64,000 bases of DNA from Variovorax sp. PBL-E5 (GCF_901827185.1 NZ_LR594671.1:4113501-4177500), one strand, 5' to 3'. Positions 1 through 9,641 are shown, numbered from the stretch's first letter. The notes: generated by a model not told the origin, from the letters alone. Numbers and translations are program-made.

Positions 1-864
1 AGCCGAAGCCGCTCCGAACTCGATCTGACCGACCAGGCGCACGTCCGGTCTTTCTTCGCCGAAGAAAGACCGCAAGAGGTCTACGTCGCCGCGGCGAAGG
101 TCGGCGGCATTCATGCCAACAACGCCTATCCGGCAGAGTTCATCTACTCGAATCTGATGGTAGAAGCGAACCTGATCCACGAAGCCTGGCGCACAGGCGT
201 GGAGAAGCTCCTGTTCCTCGGCTCGAGCTGCATCTATCCGCGGCTTGCGGCGCAGCCCATGGCCGAGGATGCGTTGCTCACCGGCAAGCTGGAGCCGACC
301 AACGAGCCCTATGCCGTCGCGAAGATCGCAGGGATCAAGCTCTGCGAGAGCTACAACCGCCAGTACGGGACCGATTTCCGCAGCGTGATGCCAACCAACC
401 TCTATGGCCCGGGCGACAATTACCACCCCGAAAACAGCCATGTGTTGCCTGCCATGATCCGGCGTTTCCACGAAGCCAAGCTGGCCGATGCGCCCTCCGT
501 CGTCATCTGGGGCACGGGATCACCGAAGCGGGAGTTTCTCTACGTCGACGACATGGCAAGCGCATGTGTCCACGTCATGGACCTTCCCCGGGAAACCTAT
601 ACGGCCCACACCGAGGTCACCATGAGCCACATCAATGTCGGCACAGGCGAAGACCTGTCGATCGCAGATCTCGCGCACCTGGTGAGCGACGTGGTGGGTT
701 ATCGTGGCACCATCCGCTGCGATGCCAGCAAGCCGGACGGGGCGCCGCGAAAGCTGCTCGACATCTCCCGGATTCGCAAGCTCGGATGGCAGCCCAGCAC
801 GTCGCTGCGCGCAGGCATCGAGCGTGCGTATGAAGACTATTGCAACGAAGTGCTCGTGGCCTGA
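1..864 (+). CDS. fcl: GDP-L-fucose synthase, 5'-truncated by window edge
   Basis: An NADPH-dependent epimerase/reductase that turns GDP-4-keto-6-deoxymannose into GDP-L-fucose in the cytoplasm, supplying fucose for exopolysaccharide. The open frame runs from base 1 without a stop, so the N-terminal Rossmann part (GxxGxxG) lies outside the window and 287 codons are visible. Family hallmarks seen are AAKVGGI near the left edge, the catalytic serine in GSSCIYP, the YAVAK motif (Tyr and Lys of the SDR triad) and the substrate segment NLYGPGDNY. An internal ATG at 157 is not the real start because homologous residues continue upstream of it. The gene is followed after 30 bases by a glycosyltransferase in the same direction. 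The GDP-mannose dehydratase that feeds it would be expected just upstream. Identity is secure. Confidence 0.93.
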   Translation, partial: SRSRSELDLTDQAHVRSFFAEERPQEVYVAAAKVGGIHANNAYPAEFIYSNLMVEANLIHEAWRTGVEKLLFLGSSCIYPRLAAQPMAEDALLTGKLEPTNEPYAVAKIAGIKLCESYNRQYGTDFRSVMPTNLYGPGDNYHPENSHVLPAMIRRFHEAKLADAPSVVIWGTGSPKREFLYVDDMASACVHVMDLPRETYTAHTEVTMSHINVGTGEDLSIADLAHLVSDVVGYRGTIRCDASKPDGAPRKLLDISRIRKLGWQPSTSLRAGIERAYEDYCNEVLVA

Positions 865-894
865 CGGCCTGCCTTTCCGGTCCTGATCCTGCGT

Positions 895-1869
895 ATGAAC
901 GCTGCGTCCATCTCACTCATTCCACCAGGCTCCGGGGGAGTGCGAGACTATGCGTCCATCCTCGGCAACCGGCTCGGTGCGCCGGCGATGGAGCTGACGC
1001 ACAGCACCGACGTCGCGTCCCTCTCCGGTGAATTCCTGTTCCTGCATTTCAGCGGCTACGGATTCCAGAAGCGCGGCATCCCGCTGTGGCTGGTCAGCAA
1101 GATCCGCAGCCTGCGCACCCGCTTCAAGGCTTTCGGCATTGTCTTTCACGAGCTCTTTGCGACCGGGCCGCCCTGGGGCTCCGCCTTCTGGCTCAGCGGT
1201 TGCCAGCGGCGCATTGCGCGCGAACTTCTCTCGCTCGCCGATTTCTGGCTCGCCAACGGGGAAACCTACGCACACTGGCTGCTGAAGCAGGCGCACGACA
1301 CGCCCCACCGCGTCCTTCCGGTGTTCTCCACCGTCGGAGAGCCGGCGTCGACCGGCACCGAACGCGAGCGCAAGCTTGTCGTCTTCGGTTCCGGCTCCGT
1401 TCGAGCCCGTGCCTATGAATGGGCGGACGGCGAGATCTTCCGCTGTGCCCAACGCCACGGCCTCGAGATCCACGATATCGGCACGCCGCTTCCCAAAGGC
1501 CCGCTTGCGCAGCGACTGGCGCAGGAAGGCGTCATTGCGCGCGGCATGCTGCCGGCCGAGGAAGTGAGTCTGGCGCTGTCCCGGGCCAGCTACGGCGCAC
1601 TGGCCTATCCGACGCGATTCGTGTCCAAGAGCAGTATCTTCGCCGCCTACTGCGCGCATGGCATTTGCCCTCTTCTGCTTTCGAAAACCTACGACATGCA
1701 CGACGGCCTGAAAGCCAACGTCCACTATGCGGCGGGCATCGATGCGCTCGATCGCTCGATCGTCGATCCGCGCACGATCGGTGGTCAGGCGCGCCAATGG
1801 TATGAGCAGCATGACATCGAAGCCCATGTCGTGGCCTTGAAGACAATGACCACCGAGGTGCGCAGGTGA
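895..1869 (+). CDS. Putative glycosyltransferase of the exopolysaccharide locus
   Basis: A 324-residue soluble protein with no signal peptide or membrane segment. It resembles GT-B glycosyltransferases of surface-polysaccharide clusters: an N-terminal half beginning with ISLIPPGSGGVRDY, and a C-terminal half with a short KLVVFGSGSVRAR strand typical of the second Rossmann domain. The usual EX7E motif of GT4 enzymes is not evident, so the family assignment is tentative and sugar and acceptor are unknown. It lies 30 bases after the GDP-fucose synthase and about 50 bases before the Wzy-like protein, which supports a role in assembling the same repeat unit. No convincing ribosome-binding site precedes the ATG. 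Confidence 0.6.
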   Translation: MNAASISLIPPGSGGVRDYASILGNRLGAPAMELTHSTDVASLSGEFLFLHFSGYGFQKRGIPLWLVSKIRSLRTRFKAFGIVFHELFATGPPWGSAFWLSGCQRRIARELLSLADFWLANGETYAHWLLKQAHDTPHRVLPVFSTVGEPASTGTERERKLVVFGSGSVRARAYEWADGEIFRCAQRHGLEIHDIGTPLPKGPLAQRLAQEGVIARGMLPAEEVSLALSRASYGALAYPTRFVSKSSIFAAYCAHGICPLLLSKTYDMHDGLKANVHYAAGIDALDRSIVDPRTIGGQARQWYEQHDIEAHVVALKTMTTEVRR

Positions 1870-1918
1870 GCAAGATCACGAAGCCGGCCGCCGGCGCCCC
1901 ATCACTCGGTACCCACAC

Positions 1919-3271
1919 ATGAACGTGGCCGCAACAACAACCTATCCCCGGGCGCTGAGCAGACCGGCGTCGCTCAGCCGCGCCGGGTATCTCTTTCTGG
2001 CCGTCTTCCTGCTCGTCGTTTTCGAGGGCGCGGTACGCAAGTGGGTCTCGTCGTCGCAATCGGCATCGCTGTTGCTGGTCCTGATGCGCGACCTGCTGGC
2101 TTTCATTCTGATCATCCAGGCCTGGAAGGGTGGCCACTTCAAGAAGGAAAAGAAGATCGCCGCGATCATGTTCGCGTGGTCCTGTCTGGTGCTCTTGTGG
2201 GGTCTCGTGCAAATCGTCGGCGGGGAAAGCTCGCCGATCGTGTTGATCATCGGGATGCGTTTCTGGCTCCTCTACACGTGGTTCGCCGTCGCCGCCGCAT
2301 GCACCATGAACGAAGCGGACTATCGCGCTGCGATCATGGTGGCCGCCGTCATCATGCTCATCCTGGCGCCGTTGGCCCTGGTGCAGCATTACTCCCCGCC
2401 GGGAGCCCGCATCAACATGCAGCTGGACGGCAACGAGGACGACGTCTTCGTGGTCGTCGCGGGCGTGGTTCGAACCACCGGCACGTTCAGCTTCACGACC
2501 GGCTTCGCCAACTTCATGACGCTCGTGGCGCCGATCGTGTTCGGTCTCCTCGGCGCGAAAAAGAGAACGACCTTCCAGTACCTGTTGGCGCTCGCTGTTT
2601 TCCTGGCCTTCGGCATCGGCGCCGTGATGAGCGGATCCCGGACGGCGGTGATCTCGTCGGGTGCAATGTTCGGGGCCTACCTGGTCGGCAGACTGCTGTT
2701 CTCGAAGATGCGCAACAAGCCGGCGGCGGCGGTCGCCGTCGTCGTCGCGCTGGCATTCACCGCGCTCCTTGCCTACTTCTTCCAGGATGCGATCGACGTC
2801 ACGCAGACACGTTTCGAACAGGCCTCCGCGGCCGAGGATTTCGGCGGACGCGTTTTCACCGTCCTGTTCGGCGAGTCCATCGCCTACAACCTCATGACGT
2901 GGCTGGGCTACGGCATCGGATTCGGCTCGAACCTGGCCACGTTCTTCCGCACCGGTGGAGCCTTCTTCGCGCTCGCCGAATCCGAGGGCGGCCGCATCGT
3001 GTTGGAAGGCGGCCTGGTGGGCGTCGCCTTCCTCGCCCTCAAGGCGATCGCGCTCGGCCTCGGTATCGCGAAAAGCGTCAGGATTTCGGCCAGGACGAAT
3101 TCGCCCTTTCCCCTTCTCATCTGGCTGACGACAGCCATCGCGCTGCTCACGTGGTCGTCCATCGGGCAATTGACCGCGAACGGACTGCTCGGCGTGATGC
3201 TCACCTTCGCTCTCCTGCTCTTCCGGTATCCGAGGCTCGAGATCTTCCCGCCCCGCACCTCGCGACAGTGA
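1919..3271 (+). CDS. O-antigen ligase/polymerase (Wzy)-like membrane protein
   Basis: A 450-residue polytopic inner-membrane protein with about ten hydrophobic helices. A larger loop after mid-protein, roughly residues 285-345, contains the sequence RTGGAFFALAESEGGRI. Wzy polymerases and WaaL ligases share this layout: many helices plus one long periplasmic loop. The GSRTA motif near residue 240 fits the O-antigen ligase superfamily. In this locus it most likely polymerises the repeat unit exported by Wza/Wzc. Its stop overlaps the GTG start of the next gene (GTGA, 3268-3271), so the two are translationally coupled. These proteins diverge quickly, so polymerase versus ligase cannot be settled from sequence. 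Confidence 0.75.
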   Translation: MNVAATTTYPRALSRPASLSRAGYLFLAVFLLVVFEGAVRKWVSSSQSASLLLVLMRDLLAFILIIQAWKGGHFKKEKKIAAIMFAWSCLVLLWGLVQIVGGESSPIVLIIGMRFWLLYTWFAVAAACTMNEADYRAAIMVAAVIMLILAPLALVQHYSPPGARINMQLDGNEDDVFVVVAGVVRTTGTFSFTTGFANFMTLVAPIVFGLLGAKKRTTFQYLLALAVFLAFGIGAVMSGSRTAVISSGAMFGAYLVGRLLFSKMRNKPAAAVAVVVALAFTALLAYFFQDAIDVTQTRFEQASAAEDFGGRVFTVLFGESIAYNLMTWLGYGIGFGSNLATFFRTGGAFFALAESEGGRIVLEGGLVGVAFLALKAIALGLGIAKSVRISARTNSPFPLLIWLTTAIALLTWSSIGQLTANGLLGVMLTFALLLFRYPRLEIFPPRTSRQ

Positions 3272-4431
3272 GGCTGCTCCACCTCATCCCCTCCGTCGAC
3301 CCTCGTGGCGGAGGCCCCATCGAGGGCGCGCGGCGAATCCACGACGCCTTGAGTGCCATGGGGCACCACGGCGAGTTGGTGAGCCTGGACAATCCGGACG
3401 CCGCATTCGTCGCCGACTTTCCGGGCAAGGTGACCGCGCTGGGGCCTTCGGTCGCCGGCTACGGCTACAACTCGCGCCTGGTCCCGTGGCTCAAGGCGCA
3501 TGCGGGCGACTACGATGCCGTCATCGTCAACGGTCTGTGGCAGTACATCGGATTCGGCGCCTGGCGTGCGCTGCACGATTCGCCCACTCCCTACTTCGTC
3601 TACAGCCACGGCATGCTCGATCCGTGGTTCAAGCGCCGCTACCCGCTCAAGCACCTGAAGAAGTGGCTTTACTGGCCCTGGGCCGAGTACCGCGTGCTGC
3701 GCGACGCGGCCGCCGTGCTCTTCACCTGCGAGGAAGAGCGGCTGCTGGCCCGCGAATCGTTCTGGCTGTATCGCTGCCGCGAGGCGGTCAGTTCGTATGG
3801 CACCTCCGCACCACCGCAGAACGCACAAGCCCTGTCCGAGACTTTCCTCTCTGCGTTTCCCGACCTGAGGCAAAAACGCCTGCTCCTCTTTCTCGGCCGC
3901 ATCCATGAAAAGAAGGGCTGCGACCTGCTGATCGAAGCCTTCGCACGCGTGGCTGCGGCGGCACCGGAGGTCCAGCTCGTGATGGCCGGGCCGGGCGAAG
4001 AAGGCCTGACCCGCCAATTGCAGAGCCGAGCAGCCGCACTGGGCCTTTCTTCGCGCATTGCCTGGACCGGCATGCTGGCGGGCGATCTCAAGTGGGGGGC
4101 TTTCTACGCCTCGGAGGTGTTCTGCCTGCCGTCGCACCAGGAAAACTTCGGCATCGCCGTCGCCGAAGCCCTGGCCTGCAGCCGGCCGGTCCTGATCAGC
4201 AACAAGGTCAACATCTGGCGCGAGATCGAAGAAGATAGCGCAGGCTTCGTCGAGACCGATACGCTGGATGGCACGACGTCGCTGCTGCAACGCTGGCTGG
4301 CCTCCACGCCGGCCGAACTCGCAGCGATGCGCATGGCCGCATTGCGTTGCTTCGATCATCGATTCCAGATGGAGCACGTGGCGGAAAAGCTGGTCCGGAT
4401 CATTCGCGAGCACTCGCCGCTAAGCTCGTGA
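3268..4431 (+). CDS. GT4-family glycosyltransferase
   Basis: A 387-residue cytoplasmic GT-B glycosyltransferase. The start is taken as the GTG overlapping the upstream stop (GTGA). Translation from there gives the classic opening LLHLIPSVDPRGGGP, with a glycine-rich donor/acceptor loop. The C-terminal domain has FLGRIHEKKGCDLLIEA, typical of GT4, and HQENFGIAVAEAL containing the EX7E motif that contacts the nucleotide sugar. It lies between the Wzy-like gene and a WcaI-type transferase (3 bases between stop and next ATG), clearly one operon. It probably adds one sugar of the exopolysaccharide repeat; donor unknown. The open frame extends far upstream in another reading frame of the Wzy gene, but that part is not coding. 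Confidence 0.88.
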   Translation: MRLLHLIPSVDPRGGGPIEGARRIHDALSAMGHHGELVSLDNPDAAFVADFPGKVTALGPSVAGYGYNSRLVPWLKAHAGDYDAVIVNGLWQYIGFGAWRALHDSPTPYFVYSHGMLDPWFKRRYPLKHLKKWLYWPWAEYRVLRDAAAVLFTCEEERLLARESFWLYRCREAVSSYGTSAPPQNAQALSETFLSAFPDLRQKRLLLFLGRIHEKKGCDLLIEAFARVAAAAPEVQLVMAGPGEEGLTRQLQSRAAALGLSSRIAWTGMLAGDLKWGAFYASEVFCLPSHQENFGIAVAEALACSRPVLISNKVNIWREIEEDSAGFVETDTLDGTTSLLQRWLASTPAELAAMRMAALRCFDHRFQMEHVAEKLVRIIREHSPLSS

Positions 4432-4434
4432 TCC

Positions 4435-5670
4435 ATGAAACTGCTCGTCTACGGCATCAACTTCGCACCAGAGCTCACCGGCATCGGCAAATACACCGGC
4501 GAGATGGTGGCATGGCTGGCAGCGCAGGGGCACGACGTGCGCGTCGTGACGGCGCCGCCCTACTACCCTGACTGGGCGGTCTGGCCCGGCTACAGCGCCT
4601 CTCGCTACACCACGGAGAACTGGCGCGGAGCCAAAGTGTTGCGCACGCCGCTGTGGGTTCCGCGCAAGGTGAGCGGCGCGAAGCGCCTGCTCCATCTGGC
4701 GAGCTTCGCACTGACCAGCGTGCCCGCACTGCTCGCGCAATGGCGCTGGAAGCCGGACGTGGTGTGGGTCACGGAACCGCCGATGTTCTGCACGCCGGCC
4801 GCACTGATCTTCGCGCGGCTGCGCTCGGCCAAGGCATGGCTGCACATCCAGGACTACGAAGTGGATGCCGCCTTCGACCTCGGGCTGCTCAAGGGCGCAT
4901 GGCTGCGCGCACGGGTGGCCTCGATGGAACGCAGCCTGATGCGCCGCTTCGACCGGATTTCCACCATCTCCCAGCGCATGATCGAGCGCGCACGCAGCAA
5001 GGGCACCGACGACGCGCGACTGGTGTTCCTTCCCAACTGGGCCGACGTCTCGGCCATCCAGCCGCTCGGCGCCGACAGTCCATACCGCGCCGAACTGGGC
5101 ATTCGTTCCGATGCGGTGGTGGCGCTCTACTCGGGCAACATGGGCGCCAAGCAGGGCCTGGAACTGTTGGCCGAGATGGCACTGAGGCTGAAGGACCAGC
5201 CCGGCCTGGAGTTCGTGTTCTGCGGCAACGGAGCAGGCCGTGCGGAGCTCATGAAGCGCTGCGAAGCGCTGACCAACGTCCGCTTCCTCGATCTTCAACC
5301 GGTCGAACGGCTGGGCGATCTGCTTGGACTGGCGGACATCCACCTGCTGCCGCAGCGCGCGGATGCCGCGGACCTGGTGATGCCCTCCAAGCTCACCGGC
5401 ATGCTGAGCAGCGGCAGGCCCGTGGTGGCCGGTGCGCGCCCCGAAACCGAACTCGGCCAGGTCGCCGCCGAATGCGGCATCGCCGTGGCACCGGACGACG
5501 CACAGGCCTTTGCCGATGCCGTCGTCTCGCTGGCCTCGAACGCCGAACGGCGGCGCGAGCTCGGCGTCCGCGCGCGCGCCTATGCGGAGCAGCGTTTCGA
5601 TCGCAACGCGGTGCTGGCCCAGTTCGAGCGCGACCTGGAAGCCTGCCTGGCCGGCAACTCGCGACGCTGA
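4435..5670 (+). CDS. wcaI: WcaI-type colanic-acid-like glycosyltransferase
   Basis: A 411-residue GT4 glycosyltransferase with the WcaI/WbuB signature: MKLLVYGINFAPELTGIGKY at the N-terminus, a WPGY segment after PPYYPDW, HIQDYEVDAAFDLG near residue 140, and PSKLTGMLSSGRPVV near residue 320. WcaI-family enzymes transfer sugars, fucose in colanic acid, onto lipid-linked intermediates. Together with GDP-fucose synthase at the start of the locus this suggests a fucosylated polymer, which is inference. The ATG is 3 bases after the previous stop. It is the last rightward gene; the hairpin at 5676-5701 follows directly. Confidence 0.85.
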   Translation: MKLLVYGINFAPELTGIGKYTGEMVAWLAAQGHDVRVVTAPPYYPDWAVWPGYSASRYTTENWRGAKVLRTPLWVPRKVSGAKRLLHLASFALTSVPALLAQWRWKPDVVWVTEPPMFCTPAALIFARLRSAKAWLHIQDYEVDAAFDLGLLKGAWLRARVASMERSLMRRFDRISTISQRMIERARSKGTDDARLVFLPNWADVSAIQPLGADSPYRAELGIRSDAVVALYSGNMGAKQGLELLAEMALRLKDQPGLEFVFCGNGAGRAELMKRCEALTNVRFLDLQPVERLGDLLGLADIHLLPQRADAADLVMPSKLTGMLSSGRPVVAGARPETELGQVAAECGIAVAPDDAQAFADAVVSLASNAERRRELGVRARAYAEQRFDRNAVLAQFERDLEACLAGNSRR

Positions 5671-5675
5671 AAGCG

Positions 5676-5701
5676 AAACGGCCCGCTGTGGCGGGCCGTT
5701 T
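5676..5701. terminator. Bidirectional hairpin between convergent operons
   Basis: A perfect 11-bp stem (AAACGGCCCGC / GCGGGCCGTTT) with a TGTG loop lies 5 bases after the WcaI-type gene and 52 bases after the end of wzc on the other strand. A/T bases at both stem ends give a short T run in either direction, so it can end transcription from both converging exopolysaccharide operons. Confidence 0.8.
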
Positions 5702-5753
5702 CGGCAAGGGTGCGGGCCGGTCGCGACATCGCGTGTCGCCTGGCCCCTTTTCT

Positions 5754-8003
5754 TCACTGCTCTTCGGGCAGGATGCTCTCGTAGTTGTAGTTGGTGTAGC
5801 GATAGCGGCCGTACTTGTAGGCAGCGTAGGCGCGACGTCCGACGTTCATGGCGTTGAGCAGCACACCCGTCGCCGCCTTGCCGCTCATGGCCAGCCGGCG
5901 CGTGCTTTCCTTGAGTTCACCCATGGTGGAATGATCGACCCGCGCGACCAGTAGCACCGTGCCCGCGTGCGCCGCCACGGTCGACGAATCGGCCGCTACC
6001 AGGATCGGCGGCGTGTCGATGACGACCAGGTCGTATTGCTCCGACAGACGCTCCAGCGTGGTCTTGAACGAATCGGACACCAGCAGTTCCGCCGGGTTGG
6101 GAGGCAGTTGGCCCGTGGCCAGGAAGTCGAGATTGGGAACCACCTGGCGATGCACCGTCTGCTGCACCGTCAGGCTGCCCGCGATCAATTCCGACAGGCC
6201 GCCATGGCGCTGCAGGCCGAAGTACTGGTGCGTATGCCCACGCCGCAGGTCGGCGTCGATCAGCAGCGTGCGCCGTCCGGCAGCCGCCATCAGCGCGGCG
6301 AAGTTCGCAGTCACGAAGCTCTTGCCGACGCCGGGTGTCGGGCCCGAGATCATCACGCGGTTGTTGGGCGACTCCAGCATCGCGAACTGCATCGCAGTAC
6401 GCAGGCTGCGCAGGCTTTCCACGGCACTGTCGTCCGGATTCTCGATCGCCAGCAGGCGCACGCCGGTCGCGCCGCTCAGGCGCCGCTTGGCGATGGCCGT
6501 CTGCGCGGAACTGAGCGGAATGGTCGAGAAGACCGGCAGGCCGCTGTCGGCCTCGACCTCGTGCGGGTCGCGGATGCGCTGCTCGATGAACGAATTCCTG
6601 ACGAACGCGACGATGATGCCCAGCAGCAGACCCAGCGCCAGCGCGGCCGAGATGATGACCGAGCGCTGCGGCTTGATCGGGGCCTCGGGCAGGATCGCCT
6701 CGTCCAGTACACGAACGTTGCCAACTTTGCCTTCCTTCACCAGCCGCAGTTGCATCGCATTGTTGAGCAGCGACGAATACAGATCCGTATTCACCTTCAC
6801 GTCGCGCTCCATGCGCACCGCCTCCTGCTGGATCGCGGGCAGGCCCTTGATGCGCGTCTGGATGTTGGCGATATCGGTCTTCAGCGTCGCGATCTGGGTG
6901 TCGAGGGTCTGGACGCTCGGATGGTTGGCAGTGAATCGGGCCTCGAGTTCGGTCCTGCGCTGCTGCGCTTCGAGCAGCTTCGTCTGGCGATCCACGGCCT
7001 GGCCAAGAATCAACGCCGCTTCCTCGTTGAAAGCAACCGTCCCCTTCTGGTTGCGATAGCGGTTGTAGATCTCCTCGGACGCTTCCATCTGCTTCTTGAA
7101 CTGAGGCAGTTGGACATCGAGGAACGCCAGGGTCTTCTGCGCTTCAGCAGATTTGCGCTCGACGTTCTGCTTGACGTACTGGTCACCCACCGCATTCAGC
7201 ACGCGCACCAGCTTGTAGGGGTCGCCATCCTGCAGGGAAACGTTGATGATGCCGGAGGCCTTCACGCGCTCGGCCAGATTGAGGCTCGACTGCAGCCCGA
7301 TGATCGTCGGCAGCTTGGGATTGCGCACCACATTGAACTGGGCACCCGGCTTGCCGGCCAGTTCGGTGATCAGCAACTCGATCGGCCCGCTCGCGGTGTT
7401 CGCCTTCAGCGGCGTTCCCACGGTGCCCGTGATCGCCTGCAGGCCCGGGTATTCGAGCGAATACTGTCCGCCGGCCCTGGCCGTCACCGTGAAAAGCCGG
7501 CCTTCCAGCGAAACCGGCACGTCGAAATCCGCCACGGTGATGCGCTCGAGCCCCGACACATAGCCACCGAAGCCCATGAATCCCGGATCGGACAGGCCGG
7601 TCGCGCGCCGCGCCATCCAGCCGCCGATATAGGGAACGTAACGCGGACTGGCCGCGATGTAGAGCTTGCTGGCATCCACGGCCTCGCCGACGATCCTGCG
7701 CGAACGGATGATCTCGATTTCCGCACTGGCCGGCGTCTTGACGTCGGCCAATCCACCGGCCTGGCTCAGGATGCTCTTGGAGCCGGTGTCCGGATCCTCG
7801 ACCTGGATCACCATGTTGGATTCGTAGATCGGCCGTTCGAGGAACGCATACACGATGCCGATCGCGAACACCACCAGCGTGATGATGGCGATCAGCCACT
7901 TGTTCGCGAGCAGGACATCGACGTAGTGCCCGAAGTCGAGGCTGTCCTCCTCCTCCGCGCTCGAAAGGGGAGGGGTCGTTTTGGGAGTGAGAGAGGAATT
8001 CAT
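5754..8003 (-). CDS. wzc: Polysaccharide co-polymerase/tyrosine autokinase (Wzc family)
   Basis: Inner-membrane tyrosine kinase that controls chain length and works with Wza in exopolysaccharide export. Counting from the chosen start, it has a Wzz-type N-domain with a first membrane helix near residues 37-55, and a long coiled-coil periplasmic region around 270-400. A second helix lies near 448-468, followed by a cytoplasmic BY-kinase with Walker A GPTPGVGKS (554-562), Walker A' LLIDADLRRG and Walker B LVVIDTPP. The tail carries a tyrosine cluster (RAYAAYKYGRYRYTNYNY), the usual autophosphorylation target. I chose the ATG at 8003 because it forms an ATGA overlap with the phosphatase stop; an in-frame ATG at 8036 would add 11 residues. 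Length is 749 residues, normal for the family. Confidence 0.95.
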   Translation of the reverse strand: MNSSLTPKTTPPLSSAEEEDSLDFGHYVDVLLANKWLIAIITLVVFAIGIVYAFLERPIYESNMVIQVEDPDTGSKSILSQAGGLADVKTPASAEIEIIRSRRIVGEAVDASKLYIAASPRYVPYIGGWMARRATGLSDPGFMGFGGYVSGLERITVADFDVPVSLEGRLFTVTARAGGQYSLEYPGLQAITGTVGTPLKANTASGPIELLITELAGKPGAQFNVVRNPKLPTIIGLQSSLNLAERVKASGIINVSLQDGDPYKLVRVLNAVGDQYVKQNVERKSAEAQKTLAFLDVQLPQFKKQMEASEEIYNRYRNQKGTVAFNEEAALILGQAVDRQTKLLEAQQRRTELEARFTANHPSVQTLDTQIATLKTDIANIQTRIKGLPAIQQEAVRMERDVKVNTDLYSSLLNNAMQLRLVKEGKVGNVRVLDEAILPEAPIKPQRSVIISAALALGLLLGIIVAFVRNSFIEQRIRDPHEVEADSGLPVFSTIPLSSAQTAIAKRRLSGATGVRLLAIENPDDSAVESLRSLRTAMQFAMLESPNNRVMISGPTPGVGKSFVTANFAALMAAAGRRTLLIDADLRRGHTHQYFGLQRHGGLSELIAGSLTVQQTVHRQVVPNLDFLATGQLPPNPAELLVSDSFKTTLERLSEQYDLVVIDTPPILVAADSSTVAAHAGTVLLVARVDHSTMGELKESTRRLAMSGKAATGVLLNAMNVGRRAYAAYKYGRYRYTNYNYESILPEEQ

Positions 8004-8446
8004 CGACTGGATACTCTTGAAATTCGTTTGACCCATTGCTGCGCACCGTCCTCAATGAGCGCGAGCGAGCGCTGAAAAATGCTGCGATCCGCGCGATACG
8101 GGTCGGGCACGTCCTGATCGCTGAACTCGCAAAGACGAAACACCTTGCCGGCGGCGAAAAGATAGCGCTCCTCGATCGCACGTCGCTGCTCGCGGTCCAT
8201 CACCAGGATCAGATCCGCGCGCTGAACCAGTTCGAGCTCGATCTGGCGCGTCTGATGCTGGCTGATGTCGATGCCCCGCTCGTTCATCAGTTCACAGGCG
8301 ATCGGGTCGGCTCCCCGGCCGAGCAAAGCGTGCAGTCCCGCCGAACCGATGTCCCGGCCGGGCAAGGCCTCGCGCATCAAGCCTTCGGCCATCGGACTGC
8401 GGCAAATGTTTCCTATGCACACGATGAGAACGTTCTGAATGGTCAC
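8000..8446 (-). CDS. wzb: Low-molecular-weight protein-tyrosine phosphatase
   Basis: A 148-residue cytosolic phosphatase that dephosphorylates the Wzc-type kinase, allowing cycles of polymer assembly. The P-loop CX5R is CIGNICR at residues 10-16, and the general-acid aspartate is in VPDPYR (Asp115). The open frame reaches to 8530, but the start is set at the GTG at 8446 because it overlaps the wza stop as GTGA and puts the P-loop at its usual distance from the N-terminus. The 3' end overlaps the wzc start as ATGA. wza-wzb-wzc is therefore a tight, translationally coupled operon. Confidence 0.94.
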   Translation of the reverse strand: MTIQNVLIVCIGNICRSPMAEGLMREALPGRDIGSAGLHALLGRGADPIACELMNERGIDISQHQTRQIELELVQRADLILVMDREQRRAIEERYLFAAGKVFRLCEFSDQDVPDPYRADRSIFQRSLALIEDGAQQWVKRISRVSSR

Positions 8447-9600
8447 TGTCCGGCTCGCCGAGTGCTCAGATCGCGGTAAGAGGTCGCGGTCGTCGACGTC
8501 GGGAGGATCAGGCTCAGCACACGGTTCCACTGCACCAGCGGGACCGGGTCGACGTAGACCACGTCCTTGGGCCGCAACGCGAAACCTTCCGCCATGGCCA
8601 GCGAGGTGGGCGTCCGGGCATCGAGGTGGAAGATCGATTGACCGCCCTGTGCTTCATTGCGGATCACATAGATCTGGCGCGGGTTCGCGGAAGCCAGGTT
8701 GACACCACCGACTTCGGTCAGCGCGTCGTTCAGACTGAGCTTGCCGTTGCGCATCAGGACGCCGGCCTGCTGGCTGACTTCGCCGAACACCGACACCTTG
8801 CGCTCTTCGCGGCTGCGCACGAAGATGAGATCGCCGGATTTCAATGGAATCTGGCTTGGCGCGATGCCGGCGTCGGCCATCGCATTCAGATCGAGCTGCG
8901 TCGTCTTGCCGTCGCGCGTAAGCGTGACGGCAGAGCGGTCGCCCGTCGCCAGCACGCCGCCGGCACGGGCCAGCGATTCCGCCAGGGTCATCGGGATGTC
9001 GGTGAAGATCTGCAGGCCGCGATTTCCGACATCACCTTCGACGTAGGCGCGCTTGCTGCGAAACGCCTCCACGCGAACGCTGAGCTGCGGCGACTTGAAG
9101 ACACGGGACAACCGCTGCACCAGCGTGTCCTGCAGCTCCTGGATGGTCATGCCGGCGGCGTTCACCGTTCCCGCGTAGGGAAAGCTCAACTGGCCGGAAC
9201 CCGAGACGATGTAGCCGGGCGCGGGCGAGATGCTGGCCGGATCGGCCACCGTGGTCGCCGGCGTCGCGCTGAAGACGATCTCGGGATGGTCGTAGACGAC
9301 GATGCCCACGACGTCACCCGGACCGATCTTGTAGGGCTGCGGCTCGCCGATGAGCGCCATCACGTCCGGACTCAAGGCCTTGGACACGGCCGCGCGCTGC
9401 GCACGCAGCAATGCAGGCGTGATCTCGGTGATCGCCCCCGGCGGCGGCGGATCGATGTCGGGGGTCGAGAAACCCGACGGGGAGACTGCCTGGGCCGCAT
9501 CGCTGCTGGCAGAGCTGAACCCGGGCGCGAGGGGCGCACAGGCCTGCAGCAACAGACTGGTCGAGGCAAATACAGCGACGTGTAATAGAAAACGTTTCAA
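8443..9600 (-). CDS. wza: Outer-membrane polysaccharide export lipoprotein (Wza family)
   Basis: Outer-membrane secretin-like channel for polysaccharide export. With TTG at 9600 as start, the protein begins with a short basic segment and a hydrophobic stretch ending in LLLQAC, a lipobox whose cysteine would be lipidated. GGAG lies 5 bases upstream of this TTG. A TTG two codons earlier (9606) abuts the GGAG and is less likely. The poly-export domain (YKIGPGDVVGIVVYDHPE) and two SLBB-like soluble ligand domains (near RSKRAYVEGDVGNRG and VSVFGEVSQQAG) follow. 385 residues is typical. First gene of the wza-wzb-wzc operon. Confidence 0.93.
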   Translation of the reverse strand: MKRFLLHVAVFASTSLLLQACAPLAPGFSSASSDAAQAVSPSGFSTPDIDPPPPGAITEITPALLRAQRAAVSKALSPDVMALIGEPQPYKIGPGDVVGIVVYDHPEIVFSATPATTVADPASISPAPGYIVSGSGQLSFPYAGTVNAAGMTIQELQDTLVQRLSRVFKSPQLSVRVEAFRSKRAYVEGDVGNRGLQIFTDIPMTLAESLARAGGVLATGDRSAVTLTRDGKTTQLDLNAMADAGIAPSQIPLKSGDLIFVRSREERKVSVFGEVSQQAGVLMRNGKLSLNDALTEVGGVNLASANPRQIYVIRNEAQGGQSIFHLDARTPTSLAMAEGFALRPKDVVYVDPVPLVQWNRVLSLILPTSTTATSYRDLSTRRAGQ

Positions 9601-9641
9601 ACCCAACTCCGCGTCGTGACTCTAAATGAATACTTTTGCAA

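Noticed and set aside
2041-4431. A single 796-residue protein covering the Wzy-like gene and the next glycosyltransferase
   Set aside because: Its first half is the wrong frame of the Wzy-like membrane protein; real glycosyltransferase homology starts at GTG 3268.
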